From contig OZ244898.1 in NCBI GenBank assembly GCA_965221585.1, positions 1,860,001-1,924,000 of the forward strand: a stretch of 64,000 nt of DNA, written 5' to 3'. Shown piece after piece: positions 8,264 through 16,510 of the stretch (within the stretch, counting starts at the first letter, position 1; each line of letters starts with the position of its first letter). A program made the position numbers and the translations under genes. The notes below the pieces were generated by a model, which had not been told where the DNA came from, searched no databases, and was given only the letters and a program-made list of their open reading frames with translations. The DNA is from VXYK01 sp965221585 (GTDB taxonomy: Bacteria; Actinomycetota; Acidimicrobiia; Acidimicrobiales; Aldehydirespiratoraceae).

Positions 8264-9162
8264 GAGTCCCCCTTGAGCATCATCAACTCCACAAGATGCG
8301 TGCGCACCGTCGGCGTCGCTGACCGTTCGATGTCGGCGTGGCGCTCCCGGATCATACCGCCAGCCAGGTCGTCGGTGAAAAGCCAGAATTGGTTCGACTT
8401 GATCGCGCCAACGACCTGCTCCGCGACCACCGCGGGGTCCAGCTGTGCGGCATACAGGTCCGCGATGGCGCCAGAGGCGTCGCCCAGCGCCGTACCGTCC
8501 AGGTCTCGGTCATCAGCGCTCAGGTCCGGAGGCGTGTCGAGGAACCGCTCCTGACGGTTCCTTTCGCTGTTGATGATGTTGGTCGCAACGAACCCGGGGC
8601 ACAGGCACGTGACACCGACACCCGTGTCGCCCTCGAGCATCTCCTGTTGCAGCGTCTCGCTGAAGCCGACCACAGCATGCTTGCTGGTGTTGTAGGCACC
8701 CATGCCAGTTGACGTCAGGTGACCGGCGATCGAGGCGGTGTTGACAATGTGGCCTTCTCCACGTTCGATCATGGCGCCGACAAAGGCCTTCACGCCGTAG
8801 ATCACGCCCCAGAGATTCACCGCCAGAGTCCACTCCCAAGCCTTGAGATCGACCGCCGAGATCGAACCGCCGCCAGCGACACCCGCGTTGTTCATCAGCA
8901 CATCCGCCGGTCCGAACTCCTCGTCGCAGCGGGCCCGCATCCCGTCCACCGACTCCCAGTCGGAAACATCGCAGACAACGCCCAGAGCAACACCTCCGGC
9001 TGCCTCTATCTCAGCGACGGTCGCATCGAGGGGAGGCTGCTCAATATCGGCGACCACCACCTTCATCGACTCGGCCGCCAACGCCAGCGCCACGGCCCTG
9101 CCGATACCGCTGGCTCCACCGGTGACCACCGCAACCTTGCCGTTCAGGTCCTCCATGATCAA
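8260..9162 (-). CDS. Classical short-chain dehydrogenase/reductase
   Basis: 300 residues. It has the TGGASGIG cofactor motif (about 14-21), the NNAGV motif, the catalytic serine in NTASIAGH and the YNTSK tyrosine-lysine motif, followed by CLCPGFVATN. These identify a classical SDR using NAD(P)(H). It could start at M1 (9162, overlapping the upstream stop as ATGA) or M3. The gene lies between the F420-type oxidoreductase and the epimerase-like gene with 4-bp overlaps on both sides, so the three proteins are probably made together for one pathway, perhaps degradation or modification of a lipid or alicyclic compound. The substrate cannot be assigned. Confidence 0.88.
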   Translation of the reverse strand: MIMEDLNGKVAVVTGGASGIGRAVALALAAESMKVVVADIEQPPLDATVAEIEAAGGVALGVVCDVSDWESVDGMRARCDEEFGPADVLMNNAGVAGGGSISAVDLKAWEWTLAVNLWGVIYGVKAFVGAMIERGEGHIVNTASIAGHLTSTGMGAYNTSKHAVVGFSETLQQEMLEGDTGVGVTCLCPGFVATNIINSERNRQERFLDTPPDLSADDRDLDGTALGDASGAIADLYAAQLDPAVVAEQVVGAIKSNQFWLFTDDLAGGMIRERHADIERSATPTVRTHLVELMMLKGDS

Positions 9163-10043
9163 CCTGCAGTGCCCGAGGGTGCGAGCGCGGCCAGTACCGC
9201 ATCGTCGACGGCGCCCTGGCCGGAGTCGGGATGCAACGGATGGATGCAGACGTGCGAAGCTCCGGCCTCTGCGTGCTCGGTCAAGCGAGCCTCGATCGCC
9301 TCGACATCACCCCAGGCCACAAGACCGTCCACCAATCGGGGGCTGAGACCGTCGATGTCGTCCTCGCTGAAACCCATCTTCAACCAGGCGTTGCGGTATC
9401 CCGGTGCCCGGGAATAGAACTTCAGGACCTTCGCCCCGGTCTCCCGGGCCACCGAGGCATCGTCGGTGAGCATCACCTTCTGTTCGACATAGAGCCCGCA
9501 GTCACCCCCGATGATCGAGCGGGCCCAGGCAGTGTGTTCCGGCGTGGTGTTGTAGGGATGGGCCCCGGCGCAGCGTTGCGCCGCGAGTTCCAACATCTTC
9601 GGGCCGAGCGCGGCCAGCACCCTCGGCACCGGTTGTGGAGGCGGGACCGAGGTGTACAGCGCGCTGTCCATCGCCTCGAGGTAGTCGCGCATGAACGACA
9701 ACGGCTTGTCGTATTCGATGCCACGCACCCGCTGCACGATCGCCGGACTCGAAACCCCCAATCCCAGGATCATCCGCCCGCCGGTCTGCTCGGCCACCGT
9801 GTTGGCGCCCTGCAGCATCACGCCCGGGTGCCGGTTGTAGATGTTGGCGATCCCCGACGCCAACACAAGATCCGATGTCGCCGCCCCGACCGACGCCAAC
9901 TGGGCAAAGGGGTCGCGTCCGAAAGTCTCGCCGACCCAGAGCGTCGAGTAACCGAGTTCTTCGACCCGCCGACCGAGTTCAACCACCTGCGAGCCTGTCA
10001 GACCCTCTGGCGCGACCCAGACACCTCTGTCACATGAAGTCAT
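9159..10043 (-). CDS. LLM-class F420-dependent oxidoreductase
   Basis: 294 residues, a luciferase-like monooxygenase fold protein. Typical strings are LGYSTLWVGETFGRDPF, LASGIANIYNRHP and GGRMILGLGVSSP. These match the large actinobacterial subgroup (TIGR03620-like) predicted to use coenzyme F420 rather than FMN. F420 synthesis genes cofD and cofE are present at 30556-32189, so the cofactor is plausible. It is the first gene of a coupled operon with two SDRs. TAGATT ends 6 nt before the ATG at 10043, suggesting a leaderless mRNA. The substrate is unknown. Confidence 0.85.
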   Translation of the reverse strand: MTSCDRGVWVAPEGLTGSQVVELGRRVEELGYSTLWVGETFGRDPFAQLASVGAATSDLVLASGIANIYNRHPGVMLQGANTVAEQTGGRMILGLGVSSPAIVQRVRGIEYDKPLSFMRDYLEAMDSALYTSVPPPQPVPRVLAALGPKMLELAAQRCAGAHPYNTTPEHTAWARSIIGGDCGLYVEQKVMLTDDASVARETGAKVLKFYSRAPGYRNAWLKMGFSEDDIDGLSPRLVDGLVAWGDVEAIEARLTEHAEAGASHVCIHPLHPDSGQGAVDDAVLAALAPSGTAG

Positions 10044-10049
10044 CCGGTG

Positions 10050-10055
10050 AATCTA
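10050..10055 (-). promoter_or_regulatory. Candidate -10 of the LLM/SDR operon
   Basis: TAGATT on the minus strand ends 6 nt before the ATG at 10043, and no Shine-Dalgarno is present. No clear -35 hexamer at 16-18 bp. Confidence 0.45.
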
Positions 10056-10114
10056 CTGCGCCGCGGCAACACGGACAGAATCCGACAGTTCGACCAGTCC
10101 GACGAACGACGCGA

Positions 10115-11557
10115 CTAATAGCGGTAGTGGTCGGGCTTGTAGGGGCCGCCGACGGGCACTCCCAGATAGTCGGCCTGCTGCTGGCTCATCGTCGTCAACT
10201 TCACGCCCAGAGCATCCAGATGGAGCCGAGCCACCTCCTCATCGAGTGCCCGAGGCAGCACGTGCACACCCATCTCGATGCTGTCGGCATTGGCGTGCAG
10301 TTCCAGTTGCGCGAGCACCTGATTGGTGAACGAGCAACTCATCACGAAGCTCGGATGGCCGGTGGCATTGCCCAAGTTGAGCAGCCGACCCTCGCTCAAC
10401 ACGATGACCGAGTGGCCGTCGGGGAACACATACTCGTCGACCTGGGGCTTGATGCTGACCCTGCGCACGTCGGAGAGCCGATTGAGCCCGGCAATGTCTA
10501 TCTCATTGTCGAAATGGCCGATATTGCCGACGATCGCCTGATGCTTCATCCTCGCCATGTGGCCCGCGAGGATGATGTCCTTGTTGCCCGTCGCCGAAAT
10601 GAAGATGTCGGCTCGGTCGACAACAGCCTCGAGCGTGTTCACCTCGTAGCCCGACATCGCGGCCTGCAGCGCGCAGATCGGATCGACCTCGGTGACGATC
10701 ACCCGGGCGCCCTGGCCCGCCAGCGACTCCGCGCAGCCCTTGCCCACATCACCGAAACCGCAGACGACCGCTACCTTGCCGCCGATCATCACATCGGTGC
10801 CGCGGTTTATCCCGTCAATCAGGCTGTGCCTGACGCCGTAGAGATTGTCGAATTTGGACTTGGTCACCGAATCGTTGACGTTGATAGCCGGGAAGAGCAG
10901 TTCGCCCCGCTCCAACATCTGGTAGAGACGGTTGACGCCGGTGGTCGTCTCCTCGGAGACCCCGCGGACCGCCGGCGCGATCCGGCTGAAGAACTGCGGG
11001 TCCCTTGCGGAGATGTCACGCAGACGGTCCAGGAACACCGTCCATTCCTCAGAGTCCTCCTCAAGCGGCTCTGGAATGACACCGGTCCGCTCGAACTCCA
11101 GACCCTTGTGCACCAACATGGTCGCGTCGCCGCCATCGTCGAGGATCAGGTTGGGGCCGGTACCGTCGGGCCAGACGAAGAGCTGCTCGGTGGCCCACCA
11201 GTACTCTTCGAGGGTCTCACCCTTCCAGGCGAAGACGGGAACGCCGCGACAGTCGTCGGTGGTGCCGTCAGGTCCCACCACAGCAGCCGCAGCAGCATGA
11301 TCCTGGGTCGAGAAGATGTTGCAGCTCACCCAGCGCACATCCGCACCGAGCGCTGTGAGGGTCTCGATCAGTACTGCCGTCTGCACGGTCATATGCAACG
11401 AACCGGCGATACGCGCCCCGGCCAGAGGCGCGTCAGCCGCGTACTTGCCGCGCAACGCCATCAGGCCCGGCATCTCATGTTCAGCCAAGCGGATCTCTTT
11501 GCGACCGAACTCTGCCAAGTCCAGATCCGCGACCTTGTAATCAGGCGTAAGGGTCAC
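10115..11557 (-). CDS. ahcY: Adenosylhomocysteinase
   Basis: 480 residues. It has LHMTVQTAVLIETL near 54-67, the NAD-binding GFGDVGKG at 267-274 and the typical C-terminal YKPDHYRY. The enzyme reversibly splits S-adenosylhomocysteine into adenosine and homocysteine using tightly bound NAD, clearing the inhibitory product of methyltransferases. It contains the roughly 40-residue insertion seen in mycobacterial and eukaryotic-like forms. The start is GTG at 11557 with AGGAG 9 nt upstream (11567-11571). I looked for an SAH riboswitch in the 133-bp leader and could not support one. Confidence 0.97.
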   Translation of the reverse strand: MTLTPDYKVADLDLAEFGRKEIRLAEHEMPGLMALRGKYAADAPLAGARIAGSLHMTVQTAVLIETLTALGADVRWVSCNIFSTQDHAAAAAVVGPDGTTDDCRGVPVFAWKGETLEEYWWATEQLFVWPDGTGPNLILDDGGDATMLVHKGLEFERTGVIPEPLEEDSEEWTVFLDRLRDISARDPQFFSRIAPAVRGVSEETTTGVNRLYQMLERGELLFPAINVNDSVTKSKFDNLYGVRHSLIDGINRGTDVMIGGKVAVVCGFGDVGKGCAESLAGQGARVIVTEVDPICALQAAMSGYEVNTLEAVVDRADIFISATGNKDIILAGHMARMKHQAIVGNIGHFDNEIDIAGLNRLSDVRRVSIKPQVDEYVFPDGHSVIVLSEGRLLNLGNATGHPSFVMSCSFTNQVLAQLELHANADSIEMGVHVLPRALDEEVARLHLDALGVKLTTMSQQQADYLGVPVGGPYKPDHYRY

Positions 11558-11690
11558 TGCACAACACTCCTAAAGAAACGACTGGCCAGAGGGACGACGA
11601 TAGCAACGAGCGGGCGGGGGTCGACTGACACCATCTCTGCGCAGCCCGCGCGTCCATCCTAGCGGCCCCGGGAGCTACCGGCGCCAAGGA

Positions 11691-12887
11691 CTACCGGCGC
11701 CCAGACCCAGCATCGGCGCCTCGACCGACCCCGGCTCGGAACACCGTCGCAGTGCCGTCGAGGCGCGCGGGACCGTCGCAGGCTGCCATCCAGGCCGCCT
11801 CTCCTGACCCCAGACGATGAGCATCGGTTCGGCTCTCGAAACGGGCCTGGCCCGACGTGCACAGCAGGATCGCAGGACCCGGCTCGATCCGGGCACTGCC
11901 GTTCAGGTCGATCCTCTGCAACGAGAACTCTTCGACCGGACTGCGGTAGTCGACCACCCCGTCGATTGCGAGCGGCCGCTGAACGTCAACGGTCATCGGG
12001 TCTGTTTCGACAACCTCGAGCACTGTCGCCACATCGGTGTGCTTGCTCGTCAAACCCGCACGCACGACATTGTCAGAACTGGCCATCAGCTCCACGCCCG
12101 TGCCACGCAGATAGCAATGCAGGTTGCCAGGTCCGAAAAAGATCGCCTCGCCCGGCTGCAATGTCACCAGATTCAACAGCAGGGCGACCAACACCGCTGG
12201 GTCCTGGCTATACCGGCGGCCCAGCTCGCACACCACCTGTCGTTCCGGTGCGAACGCTGATGAGGACCGTCCGGCACACGCCTTGACCACGGACCCCACC
12301 AGTTCCGCGGTCGTCCGTCGATCCTGGCTCAGCAGCCATTCCACTAGGCGGCCGATACCGCTGGACGTCGGCTCCGCGGTGAGCCTGGCCCGCACCGGAT
12401 CAAGAGCATCAGTAGGGATGGTTGCAAGCAGTTCAAGCGTCTCAGCCGGTTCACGGAAGCCGCACAGGGCACTGAACTCGCTGAGCGCGCAGATCAACTC
12501 CGGCTTGTGGTACCGGTCCCGGAAGCAGCGGTGGGCACCGTCCAGCGGTATTCCCAGGGACTCCTCACGTTCGAATCCTCTCCGGGCCTGCTCGGTCGAC
12601 GGATGCGTCTGCAAGGAGAGCGGGGCGTCGACCGCCAGCACCTTCAGCAGGAAAGGAAGCGAACCGAACCGAGGCGCAACCGAGGCGCCCAGTGCGGCGC
12701 GCAGGTCGGCGCCGATGAGTTCATCGAGACGAACGCCTGAGCCGCGCAACTCCGCCGGGCCCATCCGATGCGCCCCGAACCACAACTCCGCCACAGGCTC
12801 GCCTGTCGCACGGTGGTCCAGCAGTTCGGGGATCACCGTCGGCGAACCCCAGTCGTAGTTCTTGAGAACCCCTTCGATCAACACCAT
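11691..12887 (-). CDS. manA: Mannose-6-phosphate isomerase, class I
   Basis: 398 residues. The type I PMI signature is visible: KNYDWGSPT at the N terminus, LQTHPSTEQA with the zinc-binding histidine region, HKPELICAL, and FFGPGNLHCYLRGTGVELMASSDNVVRAGLT. The enzyme interconverts fructose-6-phosphate and mannose-6-phosphate and feeds the GDP-mannose branch. Phosphomannomutase is close by (13215-14558) and the GDP-mannose pyrophosphorylase is at 33201-34199. The C-terminal 20 residues are Gly/Arg-rich and look like a weakly conserved tail. The same manA-manB grouping is known in mycobacteria. Confidence 0.93.
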   Translation of the reverse strand: MVLIEGVLKNYDWGSPTVIPELLDHRATGEPVAELWFGAHRMGPAELRGSGVRLDELIGADLRAALGASVAPRFGSLPFLLKVLAVDAPLSLQTHPSTEQARRGFEREESLGIPLDGAHRCFRDRYHKPELICALSEFSALCGFREPAETLELLATIPTDALDPVRARLTAEPTSSGIGRLVEWLLSQDRRTTAELVGSVVKACAGRSSSAFAPERQVVCELGRRYSQDPAVLVALLLNLVTLQPGEAIFFGPGNLHCYLRGTGVELMASSDNVVRAGLTSKHTDVATVLEVVETDPMTVDVQRPLAIDGVVDYRSPVEEFSLQRIDLNGSARIEPGPAILLCTSGQARFESRTDAHRLGSGEAAWMAACDGPARLDGTATVFRAGVGRGADAGSGRR

Positions 12888-12934
12888 GGTCGGATCCCGA
12901 ACTCGTCAGGCGGCTCAGTCATGCGGGCTATGGG

Positions 12935-13174
12935 TCAGTTCGGGGAAGTCTCCGCGACCCCGTCTGAGGCGGCTTTGGCGAGCAGGCGGGAATGCTCCGC
13001 GTCGGCGACATCGCTCGCTTCGTCGGGAAGCATCACCGGGATGTCGCCGTCGAGAATTCGATAGAGCTTCTGAAGGCGGGGGTTGTACAACACTGCCTCG
13101 TCGTCGAAATAGAGGAGCGAGCCACGGTCGATGGGGCAGACCAGTATCTCAAGGAGGCGGATATCGAGGGTCAT
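12935..13174 (-). CDS. Trm112/UPF0434-like small protein
   Basis: 79 residues from the ATG at 13174 (MTLDIRLLEILVCPIDRG). The frame is open further upstream, but that part would overlap the phosphomannomutase 3' end and has no family resemblance. The LLEILVCP start followed by LYNPRLQKLYRILDGDIPVMLPDEA is the YcaR/Trm112 pattern. Members are small zinc-ribbon-like proteins, and in eukaryotes and archaea Trm112 activates methyltransferases. Here only one cysteine of the usual CPxC motif remains (CPID), as in other actinobacterial versions, so zinc binding is doubtful. It lies between manA and manB. Confidence 0.8.
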   Translation of the reverse strand: MTLDIRLLEILVCPIDRGSLLYFDDEAVLYNPRLQKLYRILDGDIPVMLPDEASDVADAEHSRLLAKAASDGVAETSPN

Positions 13175-13214
13175 GGGACCAGTCAACCAGAAACCGTCGG
13201 CGGACAGACAACGG

Positions 13215-14558
13215 TCAGGCCAACAACTCCAGGACTTCGTCGACACGGGACTCAACATCGGCCTGGGTTCGCGCTTCGAGGTTGAGCCTCAGCAAAGGCT
13301 CAGTGTTGGAGGGTCGCACGTTGAACCACCAGTCACCGAGATCAACCGTGAGGCCGTCCATGCGGTCCAAGGCGGCCCCGGCGAAGGCACCAGCCACTTT
13401 TTCGATCACCGCAGCCGGGTCGGCAACCTTGGTGTTGATCTCACCGGAGGCGGCGTAGCGGTCAAGCGTCGAAACAAGGTCGGCGAGACCCGACGGATGT
13501 CGGCTCAGCGCTTCAAGCACCACCAGCGCGGCAATCAGGCCGCTGTCAGCGCCGAAGTTGTCACGGAAGTAGTAATGACCGGAATGCTCGCCGCCGAAAG
13601 CGGCGCCCGTCTCGAGCATCACCTTCTTGATGAAGGAATGGCCGACGCGGGTCCGCACAGCGGTTCCGTTGCCCTCGGAGACCACTTCAGGCACCGTCTT
13701 CGAGCAGATCAAGTTGTGGACTATGACCGCGCCGGGCTCACGGGCCAGGATCGAACGAGCGACCATGGCGGTCGTCAATGATCCCGACACCGCCTGAGCG
13801 TTCTCGTCGATGAGGAAGACCCGGTCGGCGTCGCCGTCGAAAGCCAGCCCGATATCGGCGCCCGTCGCCAGCACTCGCTGCGCCAGATCCCTCGTGTTCT
13901 CCGGTTGCATGGGATCGGCTGGGTGGTTGGGGAATGTGCCGTCGAGTTCGGGATACATGTGGTCGAGCTCGACCCGAAGCCCCGCGAACACGGGCGGGAC
14001 AACCAAGCCGCCCATGCCGTTGGCGGTGTCTACCACCACACGCAACTCTTTGAGAGCTTCGAGGTCGACGAAGGAACGCACATGGGCGACGTATCCCTCA
14101 AGAATGTCGAGCTGGGAGTGAGTACCCCGTGTTCCTGCAGGATCCGGGCCGGAAATCGCTATCCGCCTTATTTCGTCGAGCCCCGAGTCTGCAGCGATCG
14201 GCGCGGCGTGGGCGAGACACATTTTGATGCCGTTGTAACCCGCGGGGTTGTGCGAAGCCGTGAAGACCGCTCCCGGTATTCCCAGGTGGCCCGATCCGTA
14301 ATAGAGCATGTCGGTGGCGCACAACCCGACATCAACAATGCCGACCCCGTGCGCCATCGCACCGTCAGCGAAGGCAGCGGCCATCTCCTCGCTGTCGGGC
14401 CGCATATCACGGCCCAGCAGAATCGACGAATCGCCTGAACCCCGGACGAAACGAGCAAACGCTCCGCCTATCGCCCTCGCTCCATCCACATCGAATTGAT
14501 CGGGAACCGTGCCGCGAATGTCGTAAGCCTTGAAGATCGTGTCGAAGTCGGTGCTCAC
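13215..14558 (-). CDS. manB: Phosphomannomutase/phosphoglucomutase
   Basis: 447 residues from GTG 14558, giving VSTDFDTIFKAYDIRGTVPD. An upstream extension of the frame would overlap ppk2 and lacks homology. The phosphoserine loop TASHNP is at 100-105 (Ser102), the magnesium loop DGDADR at 241-246 and the sugar-binding GGEHSGH at 322-328, with RPSNTEP near the C terminus. It converts mannose-6-phosphate to mannose-1-phosphate for GDP-mannose synthesis. The chosen GTG is supported by TAGTTT ending 7 nt upstream, giving a leaderless start. manA is downstream in the same orientation. Confidence 0.93.
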   Translation of the reverse strand: MSTDFDTIFKAYDIRGTVPDQFDVDGARAIGGAFARFVRGSGDSSILLGRDMRPDSEEMAAAFADGAMAHGVGIVDVGLCATDMLYYGSGHLGIPGAVFTASHNPAGYNGIKMCLAHAAPIAADSGLDEIRRIAISGPDPAGTRGTHSQLDILEGYVAHVRSFVDLEALKELRVVVDTANGMGGLVVPPVFAGLRVELDHMYPELDGTFPNHPADPMQPENTRDLAQRVLATGADIGLAFDGDADRVFLIDENAQAVSGSLTTAMVARSILAREPGAVIVHNLICSKTVPEVVSEGNGTAVRTRVGHSFIKKVMLETGAAFGGEHSGHYYFRDNFGADSGLIAALVVLEALSRHPSGLADLVSTLDRYAASGEINTKVADPAAVIEKVAGAFAGAALDRMDGLTVDLGDWWFNVRPSNTEPLLRLNLEARTQADVESRVDEVLELLA

Positions 14559-14565
14559 ACAAATG

Positions 14566-14571
14566 AAACTA
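14566..14571 (-). promoter_or_regulatory. Candidate -10 of leaderless manB transcript
   Basis: TAGTTT ends 7 nt before the GTG at 14558. It lies in the short gap after the ppk2 stop, in a locally AT-richer stretch, with no Shine-Dalgarno. Confidence 0.5.
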
Positions 14572-14628
14572 AGCCGCGAATTCCCTTTCGGCCATTCAAC
14601 GGCCGGCTCGACCGACCGATCGCCGGAG

Positions 14629-15465
14629 TCAGTACCGCTCAGGAACGAACGTCTGGTCCGAGATCGGCGGGCGCACGTAGCCCACGGCCGACTGCCGCTC
14701 AGGAAGTTCAACATCCTCCCACGGAACCGGCTCGTAAGGGATCTGCGACAGGAGGTGAGAAATACAGTTCAGGCGCGCTCTCTTCTTGGAGTCCGCGTTG
14801 ACCACATACCAGGGGGCCTGCTTGATGTCGGTGTGGGCGAACAACGTGTCCTTGGCCTTCGAGAAGTCCACCCAGCGCGACCGGCTGTCCAGATCGACCG
14901 GTGACAGCTTCCAGCGCCTCACCGGGTCGGAGATGCGACTCTGGAAGCGCGCCTCCTGCACTGCGTCGCTGACCGAGAACCAGTATTTGATCAAGATGAT
15001 CCCCGAGCGCACAAGCATCCGCTCGAACTCCGGGCAGGAGCGCAGAAACTCGCGGTACTCCTCATCGGTGCAGAAGCCCATCACCGGCTCAACAAGACCG
15101 CGGTTGTACCAGCTGCGGTCGAACAGCACCATCTCCCCCGCGGCCGGCAACTCAGCCACGTAACGCTGGAACCACCACTGGGACTTCTCCCGGTCACTCG
15201 GCGTGCCGAGCGCCACGACCCGGACCACCCGCGGATTCAGCCTTTCGGTGATCCTCTTGATCACTCCGCCCTTGCCCGCGGCGTCACGGCCTTCGAAGAC
15301 GACAACGACCTTGAGCCCCTTGTGACGGATCCAGCGTTGCAGCCGCACCAGTTCCTCCTGGAGAAGGGCCAGTTCGCGGTTGTAGACCTTCGTGGGCATC
15401 TTCTTGGGTTTTACGAACCCAGGCTCCAGAGATTCTGCCTCGATGGGAGTCCGCGGCTCGTCCAT
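14629..15465 (-). CDS. ppk2: Polyphosphate kinase 2
   Basis: 278 residues. Walker A is GRDAAGKGG at 59-67, Walker B DRSWYNRG begins at 116, and the lid region follows SDPVRRWKLSPVDLDSR. These are the PPK2 signatures, and the single-domain length fits class I, which phosphorylates nucleoside diphosphates with polyphosphate or works in reverse. Nearby typical strings are PTKVYNRELALLQEELVRLQ and QAPWYVVNADSKKRARLN. The ATG at 15465 is preceded by TAACGT at 8 nt, suggesting a leaderless mRNA. Class assignment is from sequence pattern only. Confidence 0.93.
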   Translation of the reverse strand: MDEPRTPIEAESLEPGFVKPKKMPTKVYNRELALLQEELVRLQRWIRHKGLKVVVVFEGRDAAGKGGVIKRITERLNPRVVRVVALGTPSDREKSQWWFQRYVAELPAAGEMVLFDRSWYNRGLVEPVMGFCTDEEYREFLRSCPEFERMLVRSGIILIKYWFSVSDAVQEARFQSRISDPVRRWKLSPVDLDSRSRWVDFSKAKDTLFAHTDIKQAPWYVVNADSKKRARLNCISHLLSQIPYEPVPWEDVELPERQSAVGYVRPPISDQTFVPERY

Positions 15466-15473
15466 ACCGCTCG

Positions 15474-15479
15474 ACGTTA
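15474..15479 (-). promoter_or_regulatory. Candidate -10 of leaderless ppk2 transcript
   Basis: TAACGT ends 8 nt before the ppk2 ATG, with no Shine-Dalgarno between. Confidence 0.4.
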
Positions 15480-15573
15480 GCCGAGAACAGGTTTCCTGTC
15501 CCGGGTCCGGGGGCCAAGGTGCGGCAACTGGCCGAACTGTTGTCCGGTGAACTCACCGGCCAGACGTGAACGG

Positions 15574-16497
15574 TCAAGTCGGCGTGAATTCTTCGAGTTC
15601 TTCGGACGCTGCGCCGTCTTTGGCCGTGTTGTCGAGATCCATGGGCTCAAGTTCCATCGGCTCGAGTTCGCTGAAGAACTCCTCCAAGTCCGAACCGTCT
15701 GGCCAAACTTCGGAACCGAACCAACCCCCATCGTCTGAGAATGGGAGCAAATCTGAGAATGGAGGGAGATATGGTGCCGGGCCCTCACCCCAGAGCCCAG
15801 GGCCGCTTTGACCTCCGTCGAACCCACCAAGACCGGAGTCCCCGTCAAAGCCCCGACCGCTGGGACCGAAGCCTCCAAGCACGACGACCACGACGGGCGG
15901 CTGGAATCTGCCGAACCCGAACGGCGCGCCCCGAGCATGGTCGCCTGACCGACCGGGTCCACCGAAGCGGTCCTTGCCGCGCCAGTCCCAACGCTCTCCC
16001 CAGTTGCCGGCGCCCAACGGACCTTTCCGGCGACCCTCGTGCCCGTCATCGCCGGGTTTCGCTGGGGCCCAGAACCCGAACGGCTCGTCGTCGCCCGAAT
16101 CTCGCGGCTCTTGAGCTTCATCGCCGTACGAGCCGACGTCGCCGTGAGGGCCGTCGCCTCCGCTATAGATCCCGTAGTAGTCGTCTCCATAGCAGTCGTC
16201 ACCGTCGTCGTTGATCGCGGAGACGATCCACGCCGCGGCGACGACGATTGCCGCAATCAGCACCGCAGCTGTCACCGCGATTCCGGCGAGCTTCGCCGCT
16301 CGACGAGGGGACAGCCCCTCAGTCCGGCCTGCGGACGTCGACGGGGGCGGCACCGCGGACTCCCATCCGAGCTCGTTCGCCTGCGCCTCGTCGGCTGCCG
16401 CATCCTCTACCGTAGGCCCGGATCCGTCCAGTTCTTCCGACGCCTGCTCGTCAGCCTCATCAGCGGTGGTCTGTTCGGGTCTCTCGTCGTCGACCAT
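15574..16497 (-). CDS. Hypothetical membrane protein with Gly/Asp-rich exterior
   Basis: 307 residues, not recognised. The cytoplasmic N terminus (1-65) is strongly acidic and Ala/Glu/Asp-rich. One membrane helix (about 70-93, AGIAVTAAVLIAAIVVAAAW) follows a short basic RRAAK stretch, so the C-terminal 210 residues should be outside. The exterior is low complexity: Gly/Asp/Tyr-rich (GDDCYGDDYYGIYSGGD), then Gly/Arg/Phe-rich, a VVVVVLGGFG patch, Pro/Phe/Ser segments and a very acidic end (LEPMELEPMDLDN). Another minus-strand frame covers the same DNA but is Ser/Arg/Thr-rich in the manner of a shadow. TAGGAT ends 7 nt before the ATG. Confidence 0.7.
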   Translation of the reverse strand: MVDDERPEQTTADEADEQASEELDGSGPTVEDAAADEAQANELGWESAVPPPSTSAGRTEGLSPRRAAKLAGIAVTAAVLIAAIVVAAAWIVSAINDDGDDCYGDDYYGIYSGGDGPHGDVGSYGDEAQEPRDSGDDEPFGFWAPAKPGDDGHEGRRKGPLGAGNWGERWDWRGKDRFGGPGRSGDHARGAPFGFGRFQPPVVVVVLGGFGPSGRGFDGDSGLGGFDGGQSGPGLWGEGPAPYLPPFSDLLPFSDDGGWFGSEVWPDGSDLEEFFSELEPMELEPMDLDNTAKDGAASEELEEFTPT

Positions 16498-16504
16498 GAG
16501 GTCG

Positions 16505-16510
16505 ATCCTA
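16505..16510 (-). promoter_or_regulatory. Candidate -10 of leaderless transcript (Gly/Asp-rich protein)
   Basis: TAGGAT ends 7 nt before the ATG at 16497. It overlaps the last codons of the upstream fusion gene. Confidence 0.4.

Noticed and set aside
9875..11662. 595-codon plus-strand open frame opposite ahcY
   Set aside because: A shadow of the confidently identified ahcY gene, with no domain resemblance.
11558..11690. SAH riboswitch upstream of ahcY
   Set aside because: The leader is GC-rich, but I could not align the conserved SAH-riboswitch core or its pseudoknot; only an AGGAG ribosome site is convincing.
15477..16256. 259-codon alternative minus-strand frame within the Gly/Asp-rich gene
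   Set aside because: Ser/Arg/Thr-rich composition typical of a shifted frame. The 307-codon frame has a membrane helix, a start with a -10-like hexamer and a coherent layout.
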